Shown: positions 26,800 through 35,922 of the stretch, piece after piece
Numbering within the stretch: position 1 is the stretch's first letter
How the letters are laid out: each line of letters begins with the position of its first letter
Assembly: GCA_026005135.1 (NCBI GenBank)
Contig: BPKM01000003.1
Span: forward strand, 248,001-312,000
Length of the DNA: 64,000 nucleotides
Direction of reading: 5' to 3'
Origin: Leptospiraceae bacterium
GTDB lineage: Bacteria; Spirochaetota; Leptospiria; Leptospirales; Leptonemataceae
Made by a program: the position numbers and the translations under genes
Notes under the pieces: generated by a model
Database searches by the model: none
Told to the model about the DNA's origin: nothing
Seen by the model: the letters and a program-made list of their open reading frames with translations, nothing else

Positions 26800-28683
26800 A
26801 TGATACAATTTAAAGATTTACAGGATAAAATTCAGGGTGGAATCGCAGTAATTGATTTTGGTGGTCAATATGCTCATTTAATTGCTTCTAAAATTCGTCG
26901 TCTTGGTGCATATAGTGAAATTTTATTACCAGAAGAATTTTTTGAAAAAACATAAAATCATTTCTATAAAGGTATTATTTTATCTGGTGGTCCAGGTTCT
27001 GTCTATGATAAAGATGCCCCCAGTATTGACGATAAGATTTTTGATTTGAATATCCCCATACTGGGTATTTGTTATGGTCATCAATACTTAATGCATAAAT
27101 TAGGAGGAAAAGTCGAAGCAACATCTAAACGAGAATATGGTAAAGCTTATTTAAAAATTCAAGAACCTTCACTTATTTTAAATGGTATAAAAGATCCTTC
27201 TGTCGTTTGGATGAGCCATGGTGATGAAGTAATTCAATTACCTGAGCATTTTAAATGTATAGCTTCAACAGATGATTGTCAATTTGCTGTAGTAGAACAT
27301 TCTGAAAAAAAAATTTTTGGAATGCAGTTTCATCCAGAAGTATCTCATACAGAAGAAGGACAAAAAATACTTAAAAATTTTATAAAAATATGTAATTTAG
27401 AAGAAAGCTGGAATTTAGAATTATATTTAAAATATTTATTAGAATATTTAAAGCAGTATTTAAAAGATAAAAAAGTATTTTTTCTTGTTTCGGGCGGTGT
27501 TGATTCTACAGTAGCTTTTACTTTATTAGGTAAAATTTTAGATAAAAATCACTTATACGGTATGTTGGTAGATACTGGATTTCTTCGTTATAAAGAAGCA
27601 GAAAAAATCCATAATATGCTTTCTAATATAGGTATAGAAATTCATATAGAAGATGCAAAAGATCTTTATTTTGAACGTTTAAAATATATTTATGATCCCG
27701 AAAAAAAACGTAAAATCATAGGTGAATTATTTATTGAAGTTCAACAAAATGTTGTAAAACGCTTAAATTTAAATACAGAAGAATGGTTATTAGGTCAGGG
27801 AACAATTTATCCAGATACGATTGAATCTGGTTCCACAAAATTCAGTCATACTATAAAAACACATCATAATCGCGTTGACATAATACAAAAATTAATCGAA
27901 AAAGGTTTAGTAGTAGAACCTTTAAAAGATTTATATAAAGATGAAGTTAGAGAAATAGGAAAACTTTTAGGACTTCCTAAGGAATTAGTAGAAAAACATC
28001 CTTTTCCTGGACCTGGACTTGCTGTTAGATGCTTATGTAATGGCGAAGAAAAAGGTATAGTAAAAAAAATAGATACTCTATTGCCAGAAGATATAAATAA
28101 AAAATTAAAACAATTACAATGTACTATTTATCAAATGCCAGTTAAATCTGTTGGTGTTCAGGGAGATAAAAGAAGTTATGCTCATCCTGCTGCCATAATA
28201 CCAGTAGGTTTTAGTTTTCATAATTTTCTTTGGAATGATTATTTAGAAATAGCAAGAAAAATTCCCAATTTAATTCAAGAAATTAATCGCGTAATCTTAT
28301 TATTACCAGATTCTGAATATTTACAAAATCCAGAGAATAAATTTTATTTAGAATTAGCTACTCATCATTATTTAACACCAGAAAGGATTCAAATTTTACA
28401 AATTATTGATGATATTGTTTATAATTTTCTAAAAGAAAAAGATATTTATTATGAGATATGGCAATGTCCAGTTGTTTTATTACCATTAATAAATAAAGAA
28501 AATAAAAAAGAATGTGTAGTACTTAGACCAATTTGTTCTACTGATGCTATGACTGCTTCTGTTTACGAAATGCCTATTCCATTATTACAGGAATTATCAG
28601 AAAGAATTTATAATACAGATTTAATATCTTATGTATTTTACGATTTAACAACAAAACCACCAGGAACAATAGAATGGGAGTAA
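26800..28683 (+). pseudogene. guaA: GMP synthase (guaA) with an in-frame TAA at codon 52
   Basis: From ATG 26800 the frame encodes a whole GMP synthase of 627 codons, broken only by TAA at 26953-26955. Before the stop: [19 protein letters not shown]. Right after it: YKGIILSGGPGSVYD. Then the amidotransferase Cys91 (GICYGHQ) with His178 and Glu180 (QFHPE), the PP-loop SGGVDST at 231-237 and a C-terminus ending KPPGTIEWE. TAA differs from CAA (Gln) by one base. A restart at TTG 27046 would lose the first strands of the amidotransferase. Apart from that codon nothing is decayed, so sequencing error, a very recent mutation or readthrough are all open. The protein is longer than the usual 520 residues, as I recall for Leptospira GuaA. 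Confidence 0.85.
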
Positions 28684-29552
28684 TATATTTAGCGACAGAT
28701 TTCCATCTTAGTGATCCTTATGTTGCTATTATGAAAAGCAGAATTCATCTTATTGTGCCAGATATTAAAATAATAGATTTATCTCATGATATTAGAAATT
28801 TTGATATTGAATATGGATCCTGGTTTTTATATTATTGTTATAAAAATTTAGAAAAACCATCTATTATATGTATGGTAGTAGATCCTGGTGTAGGAACAAA
28901 TCGAAAAGCAATTATAGTAAAAATACAAAAATCTTTTTTTATATTACCAGATAATGGATTAATTTCAGTTATACTAAAAGATCCTTATATTAAAGAAAAA
29001 GATAAAGTAGAGTATTACGAGATTTTACCCCTTAAATTAAAAGAACTTTATTTAAAGAAAATAAAAAAATTCGAGATAAATTACGAAATAAGTAATACAT
29101 TTCATGGAAGAGATGTTTTTGCTCCCGCGACTGGTGTTATTGCTCGAAATACTAAATATATAAAAGATTTTACCATTAAGATTCAGAATATTTTTATAAA
29201 TGAAAATATAATATTTCCACAATACTTAGATTTTAAAAAACAAAATATTTATAAAGGCAAATTTGTTTATTTTGATCATTTTGGTAATCTTTTTACAAAT
29301 TTATATCTTGATAATAGTTTTTTAGAAAATAAAAATGATAATCTTTCATTAAAAATTATAGAAAAAGATCAAATAATCTTAGAATTAAATTCTATTTCAA
29401 GAACATTTGGTTTTAAAAAGAGAAATGAATTTTTATTTTATCGTGGTTCTTTTGGTTTTATAGAATTAGCTAAAAATCAAAATAGTGCTTTTAAGGAATG
29501 GGATGATTGGCAAAGAATAAAAAATTTTGATGTAATTATAGAAAAAATATAA
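28674..29552 (+). CDS. SAM hydrolase/halogenase family protein (DUF62)
   Basis: 292 residues. The family splits S-adenosylmethionine into adenosine and methionine using hydroxide, or in a few actinomycetes adds halide. Conserved Asp and loops are present: ATDFHLSDPYV near the start, LSHDI, MVVDPGVGTNR and the ILPDNGLIS segment. The C-terminal domain contains DHFGNLFTNL. The chloride-binding insertion of halogenases is not apparent, so hydrolase is likelier. The ATG overlaps the last codons of guaA by 10 nt and prmC follows after 6 nt: one operon. Confidence 0.85.
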   Translation: MGVIYLATDFHLSDPYVAIMKSRIHLIVPDIKIIDLSHDIRNFDIEYGSWFLYYCYKNLEKPSIICMVVDPGVGTNRKAIIVKIQKSFFILPDNGLISVILKDPYIKEKDKVEYYEILPLKLKELYLKKIKKFEINYEISNTFHGRDVFAPATGVIARNTKYIKDFTIKIQNIFINENIIFPQYLDFKKQNIYKGKFVYFDHFGNLFTNLYLDNSFLENKNDNLSLKIIEKDQIILELNSISRTFGFKKRNEFLFYRGSFGFIELAKNQNSAFKEWDDWQRIKNFDVIIEKI

Positions 29553-29558
29553 TATTTC

Positions 29559-30416
29559 ATGAATATTGAATTACAAAAATTATGGAAAAATATTGAAAAA
29601 AAACTTAACCATATAGAAAATCCACGCAAAGAAAGTTTATACATTTTAAAATTATTCTTAGGAATTGATGAAAAAGATCTTTTGTTAAATAAGAAAATCT
29701 ATCTTTCTTTAAATGATTTAAAAGAATTATACAGAATAACTAATAAAAGAAATCAATATATACCTTTAGCATATTTATTTCAGAAAAAAGAATTTTATTC
29801 TATGGAGTTTTATGTTAATCCAGATGTATTAATTCCAAGGCCAGAAACTGAACAGTTGGTAGATCTCTTTTTAAAAATCATAAAAAATAAAAAAAATTTA
29901 TCTTGTTTAGATATTGGTACTGGATCTGGATGTATTCCTATTTCAATTTTATATTATTCAGATAATATTAAATACTTTCTTGCTATTGATATTTCTAAAA
30001 AAGCAATTGAGGTAGCAAATAAAAATAAAAAAACGTTATTAAATAAAGATAAGCAACAATTATTAGAAATTCAACAATTAGATTTTATTCATGATATTAA
30101 AACCATCAGTAATAAAGAATTTGATTTTATTGTTAGTAATCCACCTTATGTTTTACCAGATGAATATAAACAATTAGATAAAGAATTATTTTATGAACCA
30201 GAAATTGCTTTAATTGTTAACAATCCTTATGATTTTTATTATAAATTTTTTAAAAATTGTTTGGATATCTTACATAAGTCTGGCTCTATTATATTAGAAA
30301 GTTCACCTACTTTGATACCATTACAAATTAAAATTATTAAAGAACTGGGCTATAAAGCCCATGAAGTTTATAAGGATTATCAAAATTTAGATCGCTTTTT
30401 AGTTATAAAGAAATAA
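29559..30416 (+). CDS. prmC: Release factor glutamine methyltransferase
   Basis: 285 residues. It methylates the Gln of the GGQ motif in release factors RF1 and RF2 using SAM. The N-terminal helical domain is followed by IPRPETE at 92-98, the SAM motif LDIGTGSGCI at 117-126 and the catalytic NPPY at 194-197. Length and order are standard. Its end overlaps the convergent speE end by 14 nt (30403-30416). prfA is not beside it. Confidence 0.93.
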   Translation: MNIELQKLWKNIEKKLNHIENPRKESLYILKLFLGIDEKDLLLNKKIYLSLNDLKELYRITNKRNQYIPLAYLFQKKEFYSMEFYVNPDVLIPRPETEQLVDLFLKIIKNKKNLSCLDIGTGSGCIPISILYYSDNIKYFLAIDISKKAIEVANKNKKTLLNKDKQQLLEIQQLDFIHDIKTISNKEFDFIVSNPPYVLPDEYKQLDKELFYEPEIALIVNNPYDFYYKFFKNCLDILHKSGSIILESSPTLIPLQIKIIKELGYKAHEVYKDYQNLDRFLVIKK

Positions 30417-31269
30417 CTGGTGTTTTAAGTTCTTTTTGGATTGCTTTTGGTAAAGTAAAGGATGCTTTATGCATTTCTTTTGTATAATATTGTAAATTCC
30501 AATTATCAATCTTTTCCTGTTCTATTCTTTGAGCTAAATTTTCAAAAGGTGTAAATTTCTTAGAGAAAAAAGTGAATCCAATAAAACCACCTGGATATGT
30601 AGGAACTAATGTATTATAATAATACTGTATGGGAAAGTATTTTCTTCCATAATCTAACATTTCCTTAATAATATCTGTAAACATAAGCATATGTTCAGCT
30701 TGATTTACAAGAATTCCATTTTCTTTTAGTGATTCATAACAACATCTAATAAATTCTTCTTTAAAAAGTACTTCTGCAGGACCAACTGGATCACTGGAAT
30801 CTACAATGATAACATCATATTGATTTTTATGATCTTTTACCCACTGGAATCCATCTTGAAAATGTAAACTAACTTTGGGATTAGATAATTGATTAGACAT
30901 AGTCGGAAGATATTTTTTTGCTACTTCTACGACTCTTTCGTCTATTTCGCACATATCAACATGTTTTACTGCTGAATGTTTTACTACTTCTCTAACAGTT
31001 CCACCATCACCACCACCAATAACAAGAACATTTTCTGGATTATTATGAGCAAATAAGGGTACATGTGCAATCATTTCGTGATAACCAAATTCATCTTTTT
31101 CTGTACACATAATAACATCATCTAAGGTTAACATTTTACCAAAACCAGTTGTTTCATAAATAGCTATATGTTGATAGGGACTTTTTTCTTCGTAGAGCTT
31201 CTCTTTAATACTTATTTGAGTTTTTATATGTTGAGCCATATTGAGTTTTTCAACAAACCATTCTGCCAT
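30403..31269 (-). CDS. speE: Polyamine aminopropyltransferase (spermidine synthase)
   Basis: 288 residues. It moves the aminopropyl group from decarboxylated SAM to putrescine in the cytoplasm. Present: ESPYQHIAIYET-type N-terminus (29-40), GGGDGG at 85-90, CEIDERVV at 107-114 and the catalytic VDSSDPVGPAE at 156-166 with Asp157 and Asp160. No speD is next to it. It has its own upstream region and a GGAG site before ATG. Confidence 0.94.
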   Translation of the reverse strand: MAEWFVEKLNMAQHIKTQISIKEKLYEEKSPYQHIAIYETTGFGKMLTLDDVIMCTEKDEFGYHEMIAHVPLFAHNNPENVLVIGGGDGGTVREVVKHSAVKHVDMCEIDERVVEVAKKYLPTMSNQLSNPKVSLHFQDGFQWVKDHKNQYDVIIVDSSDPVGPAEVLFKEEFIRCCYESLKENGILVNQAEHMLMFTDIIKEMLDYGRKYFPIQYYYNTLVPTYPGGFIGFTFFSKKFTPFENLAQRIEQEKIDNWNLQYYTKEMHKASFTLPKAIQKELKTPVISL

Positions 31270-31369
31270 TTTTAATCTCCTTCACAAAGTTTTTTTTATT
31301 TTTGTAATTTTAAAGTAAAGGTATAAAAAAATGAAAAGACAATACAAGTAAAGACAAAACTCTGTCCCT

Positions 31370-31831
31370 ATGGAAAGGCCATTTAAAATCTTAGGTATTC
31401 AACAAATTGCTATTGGTGGGTTAGATAAAGAAAAATTAAAAAAATTTTGGGTCGATTTATTAGGTTTGCAAATTGTTGGAACATTTAAAAGCGAAAAAGA
31501 AAATGTTGACGAAGATATATTGAAATTAGGTAAAGAACCCTATGCTGTAGAAATAGATATAATGCAACCTATTGATCCAGACAAAAGTCCCAAAGTTCAT
31601 ATACCACCTTTAAATCATATTGGATTATGGGTAGATGATATTGAAAAAGCAGTAGAATGGCTAACTCAACAGGGTGTACGTTTTGCACCAGGTGGAATAC
31701 GAGTAGGGGCAAGTGGTCATAAAGTAGCGTTTATACATCCTAAATCCAACGAAGAATTTCCTTTTTCTGGAGAAGGTGTATTAATTGAATTAGTTCAGGC
31801 TCCAGAAGAAGTTATAAAAGCATTACAATAA
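31370..31831 (+). CDS. VOC (glyoxalase-like) superfamily protein
   Basis: 153 residues with two vicinal-oxygen-chelate half-modules. The first begins IQQIAIGG and the second [18 protein letters not shown]; the end [12 protein letters not shown] supplies the usual Glu. Where metal-dependent members have a first His, this one has Gln (IQQIAI), so metal use may differ. It could be a lactoylglutathione-lyase-like or methylmalonyl-CoA-epimerase-like protein; the sequence does not decide. Followed by a DUF1015 gene after about 20 nt, probably co-transcribed. Confidence 0.75.
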   Translation: MERPFKILGIQQIAIGGLDKEKLKKFWVDLLGLQIVGTFKSEKENVDEDILKLGKEPYAVEIDIMQPIDPDKSPKVHIPPLNHIGLWVDDIEKAVEWLTQQGVRFAPGGIRVGASGHKVAFIHPKSNEEFPFSGEGVLIELVQAPEEVIKALQ

Positions 31832-31850
31832 TAAATTTTTGGGTATAAAT

Positions 31851-33101
31851 ATGGTTAGAATCAAGCCATTTCGTGCCTATATTCCGAATAGTCAATTTGT
31901 AGAAGAAATTATTTGTCCACCTTATGATGTTATAGATACAGAAGAAGCACGTCAGATTGCAAAACAAAAAGGAGAAAAATCTTTTATCCATATAATTCGT
32001 TCCGAAGTAGATTTCCCAGAAGATTTTAATCCATATTCAGAAGAAATTTATTTAAAAGCGAAAGAAAATTTAGAAACATTTATTAAAAATAAATACTTTA
32101 TTCAGGAAAAAGAAGATGTATTTTTTATTTATCAATTGGAATGGCAAGGACATAAACAATCTGGTATTGTAGGATTAACCCATATAGATGATTATTTAAA
32201 TAATAAAATTAAAAAACATGAATTCACAAGACCAGAAAAAGAAGAAGATAGATTTCGTCATATAGATATAACAGGTTTTAATTGTGAACCAGTATTTTTC
32301 GCTTTTAAATCTGAAAATGCATTAGAATTAGAAAATTTTATAAATTCAATCGTAAGCAATGCGAATCTCTTATTATATGATGTAATAGATGAAAATTCTA
32401 TTCGACACCGAATTTTTGAAATTATAGAAAATAATCATATTCAATATATAATAAAAAGTTTTTCTGAATTACCAGCAATTTATATTGCTGATGGACATCA
32501 TAGAACTGCTTCTACTGTGCGAGCTGGATTAAAACGAAAAGAAAATGATCCGGATTATAATCCAGATAAACCCTATAATTATTTTTTAAGCGTTACATTT
32601 CCATCAAAACAATTAAGAATTTTACCATATAATCGTGTAGTTAAAGATTTAAATGGATTAACAAAAGAGGAATTTTTAGAAAGATTACAAGAAAAATTTC
32701 ATATACAAAAAGGAAAACAATCATTAAAAGAACATGAATTTAATCTTTATTTAGAGAAGGAATGGTTTCATTTAAAGTTAAATGATAAATTTTATAGAAA
32801 AGGGGAAGTAGAAAATCTTGATGTTAGTTATTTGCAGGATTATATATTAGATCCAATTCTTAATATTAAAGATCCCAGAACTTCTGATAGAATTCATTTT
32901 ATTGGTGGAATAAAAGGAGAAGATGAATTACAAAGATTAGTAGATTCTGGAAAATGGAAAATTGCTTTTTCTTTATACCCAACACCCATTGAAGCTCTTT
33001 TTAAAGTAGCAGATGCAGGAAAAGTTATGCCACCAAAATCAACCTGGTTTGAACCGAAATTAAAATCAGGTTTCTTTTTATATAATATTGATGGAAAGTA
33101 A
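31851..33101 (+). CDS. DUF1015 family protein
   Basis: 416 residues from ATG 31851, preferred over an upstream TTG at 31839 because the family opens with a short M-x-x-I-x-P-F, seen here as MVRIKPFRAYIPN. The family marks CPPYDVI (near 27), EIYLKAKENL, the glycine/histidine segment YIADGHHRTAST (near 210) and the C-terminal VADAGKVMPPKSTWFEPK are all present. The biochemical role of DUF1015 is unknown to me; it is often near serine or cofactor genes. No membrane segment. Confidence 0.85.
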   Translation: MVRIKPFRAYIPNSQFVEEIICPPYDVIDTEEARQIAKQKGEKSFIHIIRSEVDFPEDFNPYSEEIYLKAKENLETFIKNKYFIQEKEDVFFIYQLEWQGHKQSGIVGLTHIDDYLNNKIKKHEFTRPEKEEDRFRHIDITGFNCEPVFFAFKSENALELENFINSIVSNANLLLYDVIDENSIRHRIFEIIENNHIQYIIKSFSELPAIYIADGHHRTASTVRAGLKRKENDPDYNPDKPYNYFLSVTFPSKQLRILPYNRVVKDLNGLTKEEFLERLQEKFHIQKGKQSLKEHEFNLYLEKEWFHLKLNDKFYRKGEVENLDVSYLQDYILDPILNIKDPRTSDRIHFIGGIKGEDELQRLVDSGKWKIAFSLYPTPIEALFKVADAGKVMPPKSTWFEPKLKSGFFLYNIDGK

Positions 33102-33121
33102 TTTTTTTAATTGAAAACTGG

Positions 33122-33149
33122 TTGTTTTTTTAAAAAATATTTCTATATT
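33122..33149 (+). promoter_or_regulatory. Possible cimA promoter
   Basis: TTGTTT (33122-33127), a 16-nt spacer and TATATT (33144-33149) precede the cimA start by about 35 nt, with AAAGAGG as ribosome site. Background A/T content makes this only a suggestion. Confidence 0.3.
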
Positions 33150-33182
33150 AGATTTATTAGAAAAAAATAAAAAGAGGAAATT

Positions 33183-34754
33183 ATGCATAAATACATAGAA
33201 ATAATGGATACAACTTTAAGAGATGGAGAACAAACAGATGGTGTTTCCTATTCTACTTTTGAAAAACTACAAATTGCAAAGTTTTTATTAGATAAATTAA
33301 AAGTAGATAGAATAGAAATAGCAAGTGCAAGAGTATCCAGAGGAGAATTCGAAACTGTAAAAGAAATTTTTCAATGGGCTAATGAAAAAGGTTATGGAGA
33401 TCGTGTTGAAATCTTAGGATTTGTAGATTATAAAGCTAGTGTAGATTGGATAGAAAGTGCAGGTGGCTGTGTTATTAACTTATTAACAAAAGGTTCAAAA
33501 AAACATTGTGAATATCAATTAGGAAAAACTTTAAAAGAACATTTACAGGATATTGAAAAAACTATACAATATGCAAAAGATAGACATTTCATTGTTCATG
33601 TTTATTTAGAAGATTGGTCTGGTGGATTTTTATATTCAAAAGATTATCTAAAAGAAATGTTAAAAAATTTAGTTCAAATGCCTATTGATCGATTTATGTT
33701 TCCAGATACCTTAGGTATATTAGAACCAGATGAAGTAAAAGAAGGTATATCGTGGGCATTAGATTTATTTCCTGATATAGAAATAGATTTCCATGGACAT
33801 AATGATTATGATCTTGCAACAGCAAATTGTTTAGCGGCTATAAAAGCTGGTGCAAAAGGTGTTCATGTTGCAGTAAACGGAATGGGAGAAAGAGCAGGTA
33901 ATGCACCGTTGGAAGCTGTTGTTACAGCTTTACATGATAAACTTAAAGTCAAAACAAGTATAAACGAGAAAGCTATTACAGATGCATCAAGGTTAGTAGA
34001 AACATTTAGTAGAAAACGTATAGCAGCGAATCATCCTATTGTTGGACAGGATGTTTTTACTCAAACAGCTGGAATACATGCAGATGGAGATAAAAAACAT
34101 AATTTATATGCTAATCCTATCTTACCAGAGCGTTTTGGTAGGCAACGTTATTATTCTCTTGGTAAATTAGCTGGAAGAGCCTCTATTAGTAATAATTTAA
34201 AAATGCTTGGTATAGAACTTCCACCAGATAAAGAACAAAAATTATTAGAAAGAATAAAAGAATTAGGAGAAAAAAAAGCTACCGTAACAATAGATGATTT
34301 ACCTTTTCTAATTGAAGATTTATTTGGTGGTATTCAGGTTATTTATATACGTGTTAAAGATTTAGAAATTATTACCAGACTTAATGCAAATCCAGTTGCT
34401 AAACTAACATTAACCTATGTTGAAGATGATTATTCAGAAGAGGCATCTGGCGATGGTGGTTATGATGCATTTATGAATGCTTTAAGAAAAATTGCAGAAA
34501 AAACAAAAATGTATATTGCAGAACTGGTGGATTATGAAGTAAGAATACCACCTGGTGGAAAAACAGATGCTTTAGTAGAAACGATTATAACATGGAGAAG
34601 CCCTTTTGATGGAACTATTTTTCGTACAGTAGGAGTAGATAGTGATCAGATCTTAGCAGCAGTAAAAGCAACAGAAAAGATGCTAAATCGCCTTTATTTA
34701 ATATCTATTAATAAAAATTCTGAGGCATTAATTCATAATAAAAATTCTATGTAA
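33183..34754 (+). CDS. cimA: (R)-citramalate synthase, Leptospira type
   Basis: 523 residues. It condenses pyruvate and acetyl-CoA to citramalate, the first step of the threonine-independent isoleucine route. The TIM barrel (TLRDGEQ at 11-17, HGHNDYDLA near 200, the QTAGIHADGDKKHN segment) and the C-terminal regulatory domain (GDGGYDAF, RIPPGGKTDALVET) are complete. The pocket residues I recall for the Leptospira enzyme all line up with an offset of three: Arg13, Asp14, Leu78, Leu101, Tyr141, Glu143 and Thr176. The hydrophobic Leu/Leu/Tyr set favours pyruvate over 2-ketoisovalerate, so this is not an isopropylmalate synthase. The C-terminal domain is normally the site of isoleucine feedback. 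Confidence 0.93.
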   Translation: MHKYIEIMDTTLRDGEQTDGVSYSTFEKLQIAKFLLDKLKVDRIEIASARVSRGEFETVKEIFQWANEKGYGDRVEILGFVDYKASVDWIESAGGCVINLLTKGSKKHCEYQLGKTLKEHLQDIEKTIQYAKDRHFIVHVYLEDWSGGFLYSKDYLKEMLKNLVQMPIDRFMFPDTLGILEPDEVKEGISWALDLFPDIEIDFHGHNDYDLATANCLAAIKAGAKGVHVAVNGMGERAGNAPLEAVVTALHDKLKVKTSINEKAITDASRLVETFSRKRIAANHPIVGQDVFTQTAGIHADGDKKHNLYANPILPERFGRQRYYSLGKLAGRASISNNLKMLGIELPPDKEQKLLERIKELGEKKATVTIDDLPFLIEDLFGGIQVIYIRVKDLEIITRLNANPVAKLTLTYVEDDYSEEASGDGGYDAFMNALRKIAEKTKMYIAELVDYEVRIPPGGKTDALVETIITWRSPFDGTIFRTVGVDSDQILAAVKATEKMLNRLYLISINKNSEALIHNKNSM

Positions 34755-35021
34755 GTTAAATTAGGATTTAAATATTTTGTAAAATATATATACAAAAAGA
34801 GTTTTTAAAATTCTTTTTTTTAAATTTTATAATAATTTTTCGATTATTTAAAAAAATAATTTACAAAATTATTGCGTACTAGATAAAATAATTTAATCTA
34901 ATTTATTCTAATAATCTATTTAATTTTTTTTCTAAAAATAAATCAATATTTATTAAAATTTAGTTGCCAAAAAATAGTTCGATATTAAATTAAAAATAGA
35001 ATTAAAACAGGAGGTTTAACT

Positions 35022-35408
35022 ATGAAGATAGCAGTGTTGGTAGCAAGAATATTGTTAGGCTTAATTTTTTTTGTTTTTGGCTTAAATGGTTTTTTTCATT
35101 TTTTACCACAACCACAAATGGGAGATGAAGCTGCAAAATTTATGATGGGATTAGCAGGTTCAGGTTATTTTTTTCCTTTTTTAAAAATTTGTGAAACTTT
35201 AAGTGGTGCCTTACTTTTAGCAGGGGTTTATGTGCCTTTAGCATTGTTAATTTTATCTCCCATCGTAGTAAATATATTTCTTTTTCATTTATTTTTAGAT
35301 CATGCTGGACTTCCAATTGCAATTTTATTGGTTGTATTAATGATTTTTCTTGGTTATGCATATAGAGAATATTATAAAAGTATATTTACACATAAAGCTG
35401 AGATTTAG
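35022..35408 (+). CDS. DoxX family membrane protein
   Basis: 128 residues with four membrane segments. The opening ARILLGLIFFVFGLNGFFHF and the second helix with CETLSGALLLAG are typical of DoxX. DoxX-like proteins appear in redox or stress settings, but the specific role is unclear. A strong AGGAGG sits 8 nt before ATG. The upstream 267 nt are nearly all A/T and hold nothing else I can identify. A MarR regulator gene follows, which may control it. Confidence 0.85.
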   Translation: MKIAVLVARILLGLIFFVFGLNGFFHFLPQPQMGDEAAKFMMGLAGSGYFFPFLKICETLSGALLLAGVYVPLALLILSPIVVNIFLFHLFLDHAGLPIAILLVVLMIFLGYAYREYYKSIFTHKAEI

Positions 35409-35429
35409 AAATATTTTTATATAAAAAAT

Positions 35430-35449
35430 TGGTGGACAATAGTCCACCA
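35430..35449 (+). promoter_or_regulatory. Perfect inverted repeat between doxX and marR
   Basis: TGGTGGAC-AATA-GTCCACCA: an 8-bp perfect stem with a 4-nt loop, ending 20 nt before the MarR gene. It stands out in this A/T-rich region. It can act as a terminator for doxX (a modest T-rich stretch follows) or as an operator for the MarR protein, whose family binds such palindromes. Confidence 0.6.
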
Positions 35450-35469
35450 TTTATAAATTTTGGTTTAAT

Positions 35470-35922
35470 ATGCCAACAAAATATCCAGGAACAGAAGAAG
35501 AAAAGTTAATATTGAATGCTTATATAGCTTTTTTAAGGGCTTATAATTCCGTAACAGAAAGGCTTTCGGATTTATTATTAAAAAATCGATTAACTGCAAG
35601 TCAATTTGGAGTATTAGAAGCATTATATTTTTTAGGTCCTATGAATCAGAAAACAATTTCTAAAAAAATATTAAAATCCGCTTCTAATATATGTACGGTT
35701 CTAGAAAATTTAGAAAAAAGGGGCTTAATTAAAAGAGAGACAAGTACAAAAGATAGAAGAAATACATTAGTATATCTTACAGATAATGGGGAAAAATTGA
35801 TAAAAGAATTGTTTCCCTTGCACTTAGAAGATATTAAAAAGGAATTTTCTGTTTTAAATAAAAAAGAAATAGAAACGTTTTATAAATTATGTAAAAAATT
35901 GGGATTAAGGCATTTAGCTTAA
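35470..35922 (+). CDS. MarR family transcriptional regulator
   Basis: 150 residues, the family's usual length. A winged helix-turn-helix spans about 30-110: LTASQFGVLEALYFLGPMNQKTISKKIL, then the recognition helix SASNICTVLENLEKRGLIKRETS and the wing with DRRNTLVYLT. It should bind palindromic DNA as a dimer and probably represses itself and doxX through the inverted repeat 21 nt upstream. Its last 4 nt overlap the convergent antiporter gene. Confidence 0.9.
   Translation: MPTKYPGTEEEKLILNAYIAFLRAYNSVTERLSDLLLKNRLTASQFGVLEALYFLGPMNQKTISKKILKSASNICTVLENLEKRGLIKRETSTKDRRNTLVYLTDNGEKLIKELFPLHLEDIKKEFSVLNKKEIETFYKLCKKLGLRHLA

Noticed and set aside
27046..28683. A shorter GuaA starting at TTG 27046
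   Set aside because: It would lack the first 82 residues of the amidotransferase fold; the sequence before it clearly encodes those residues, so the gene starts at 26800 and carries an internal stop.
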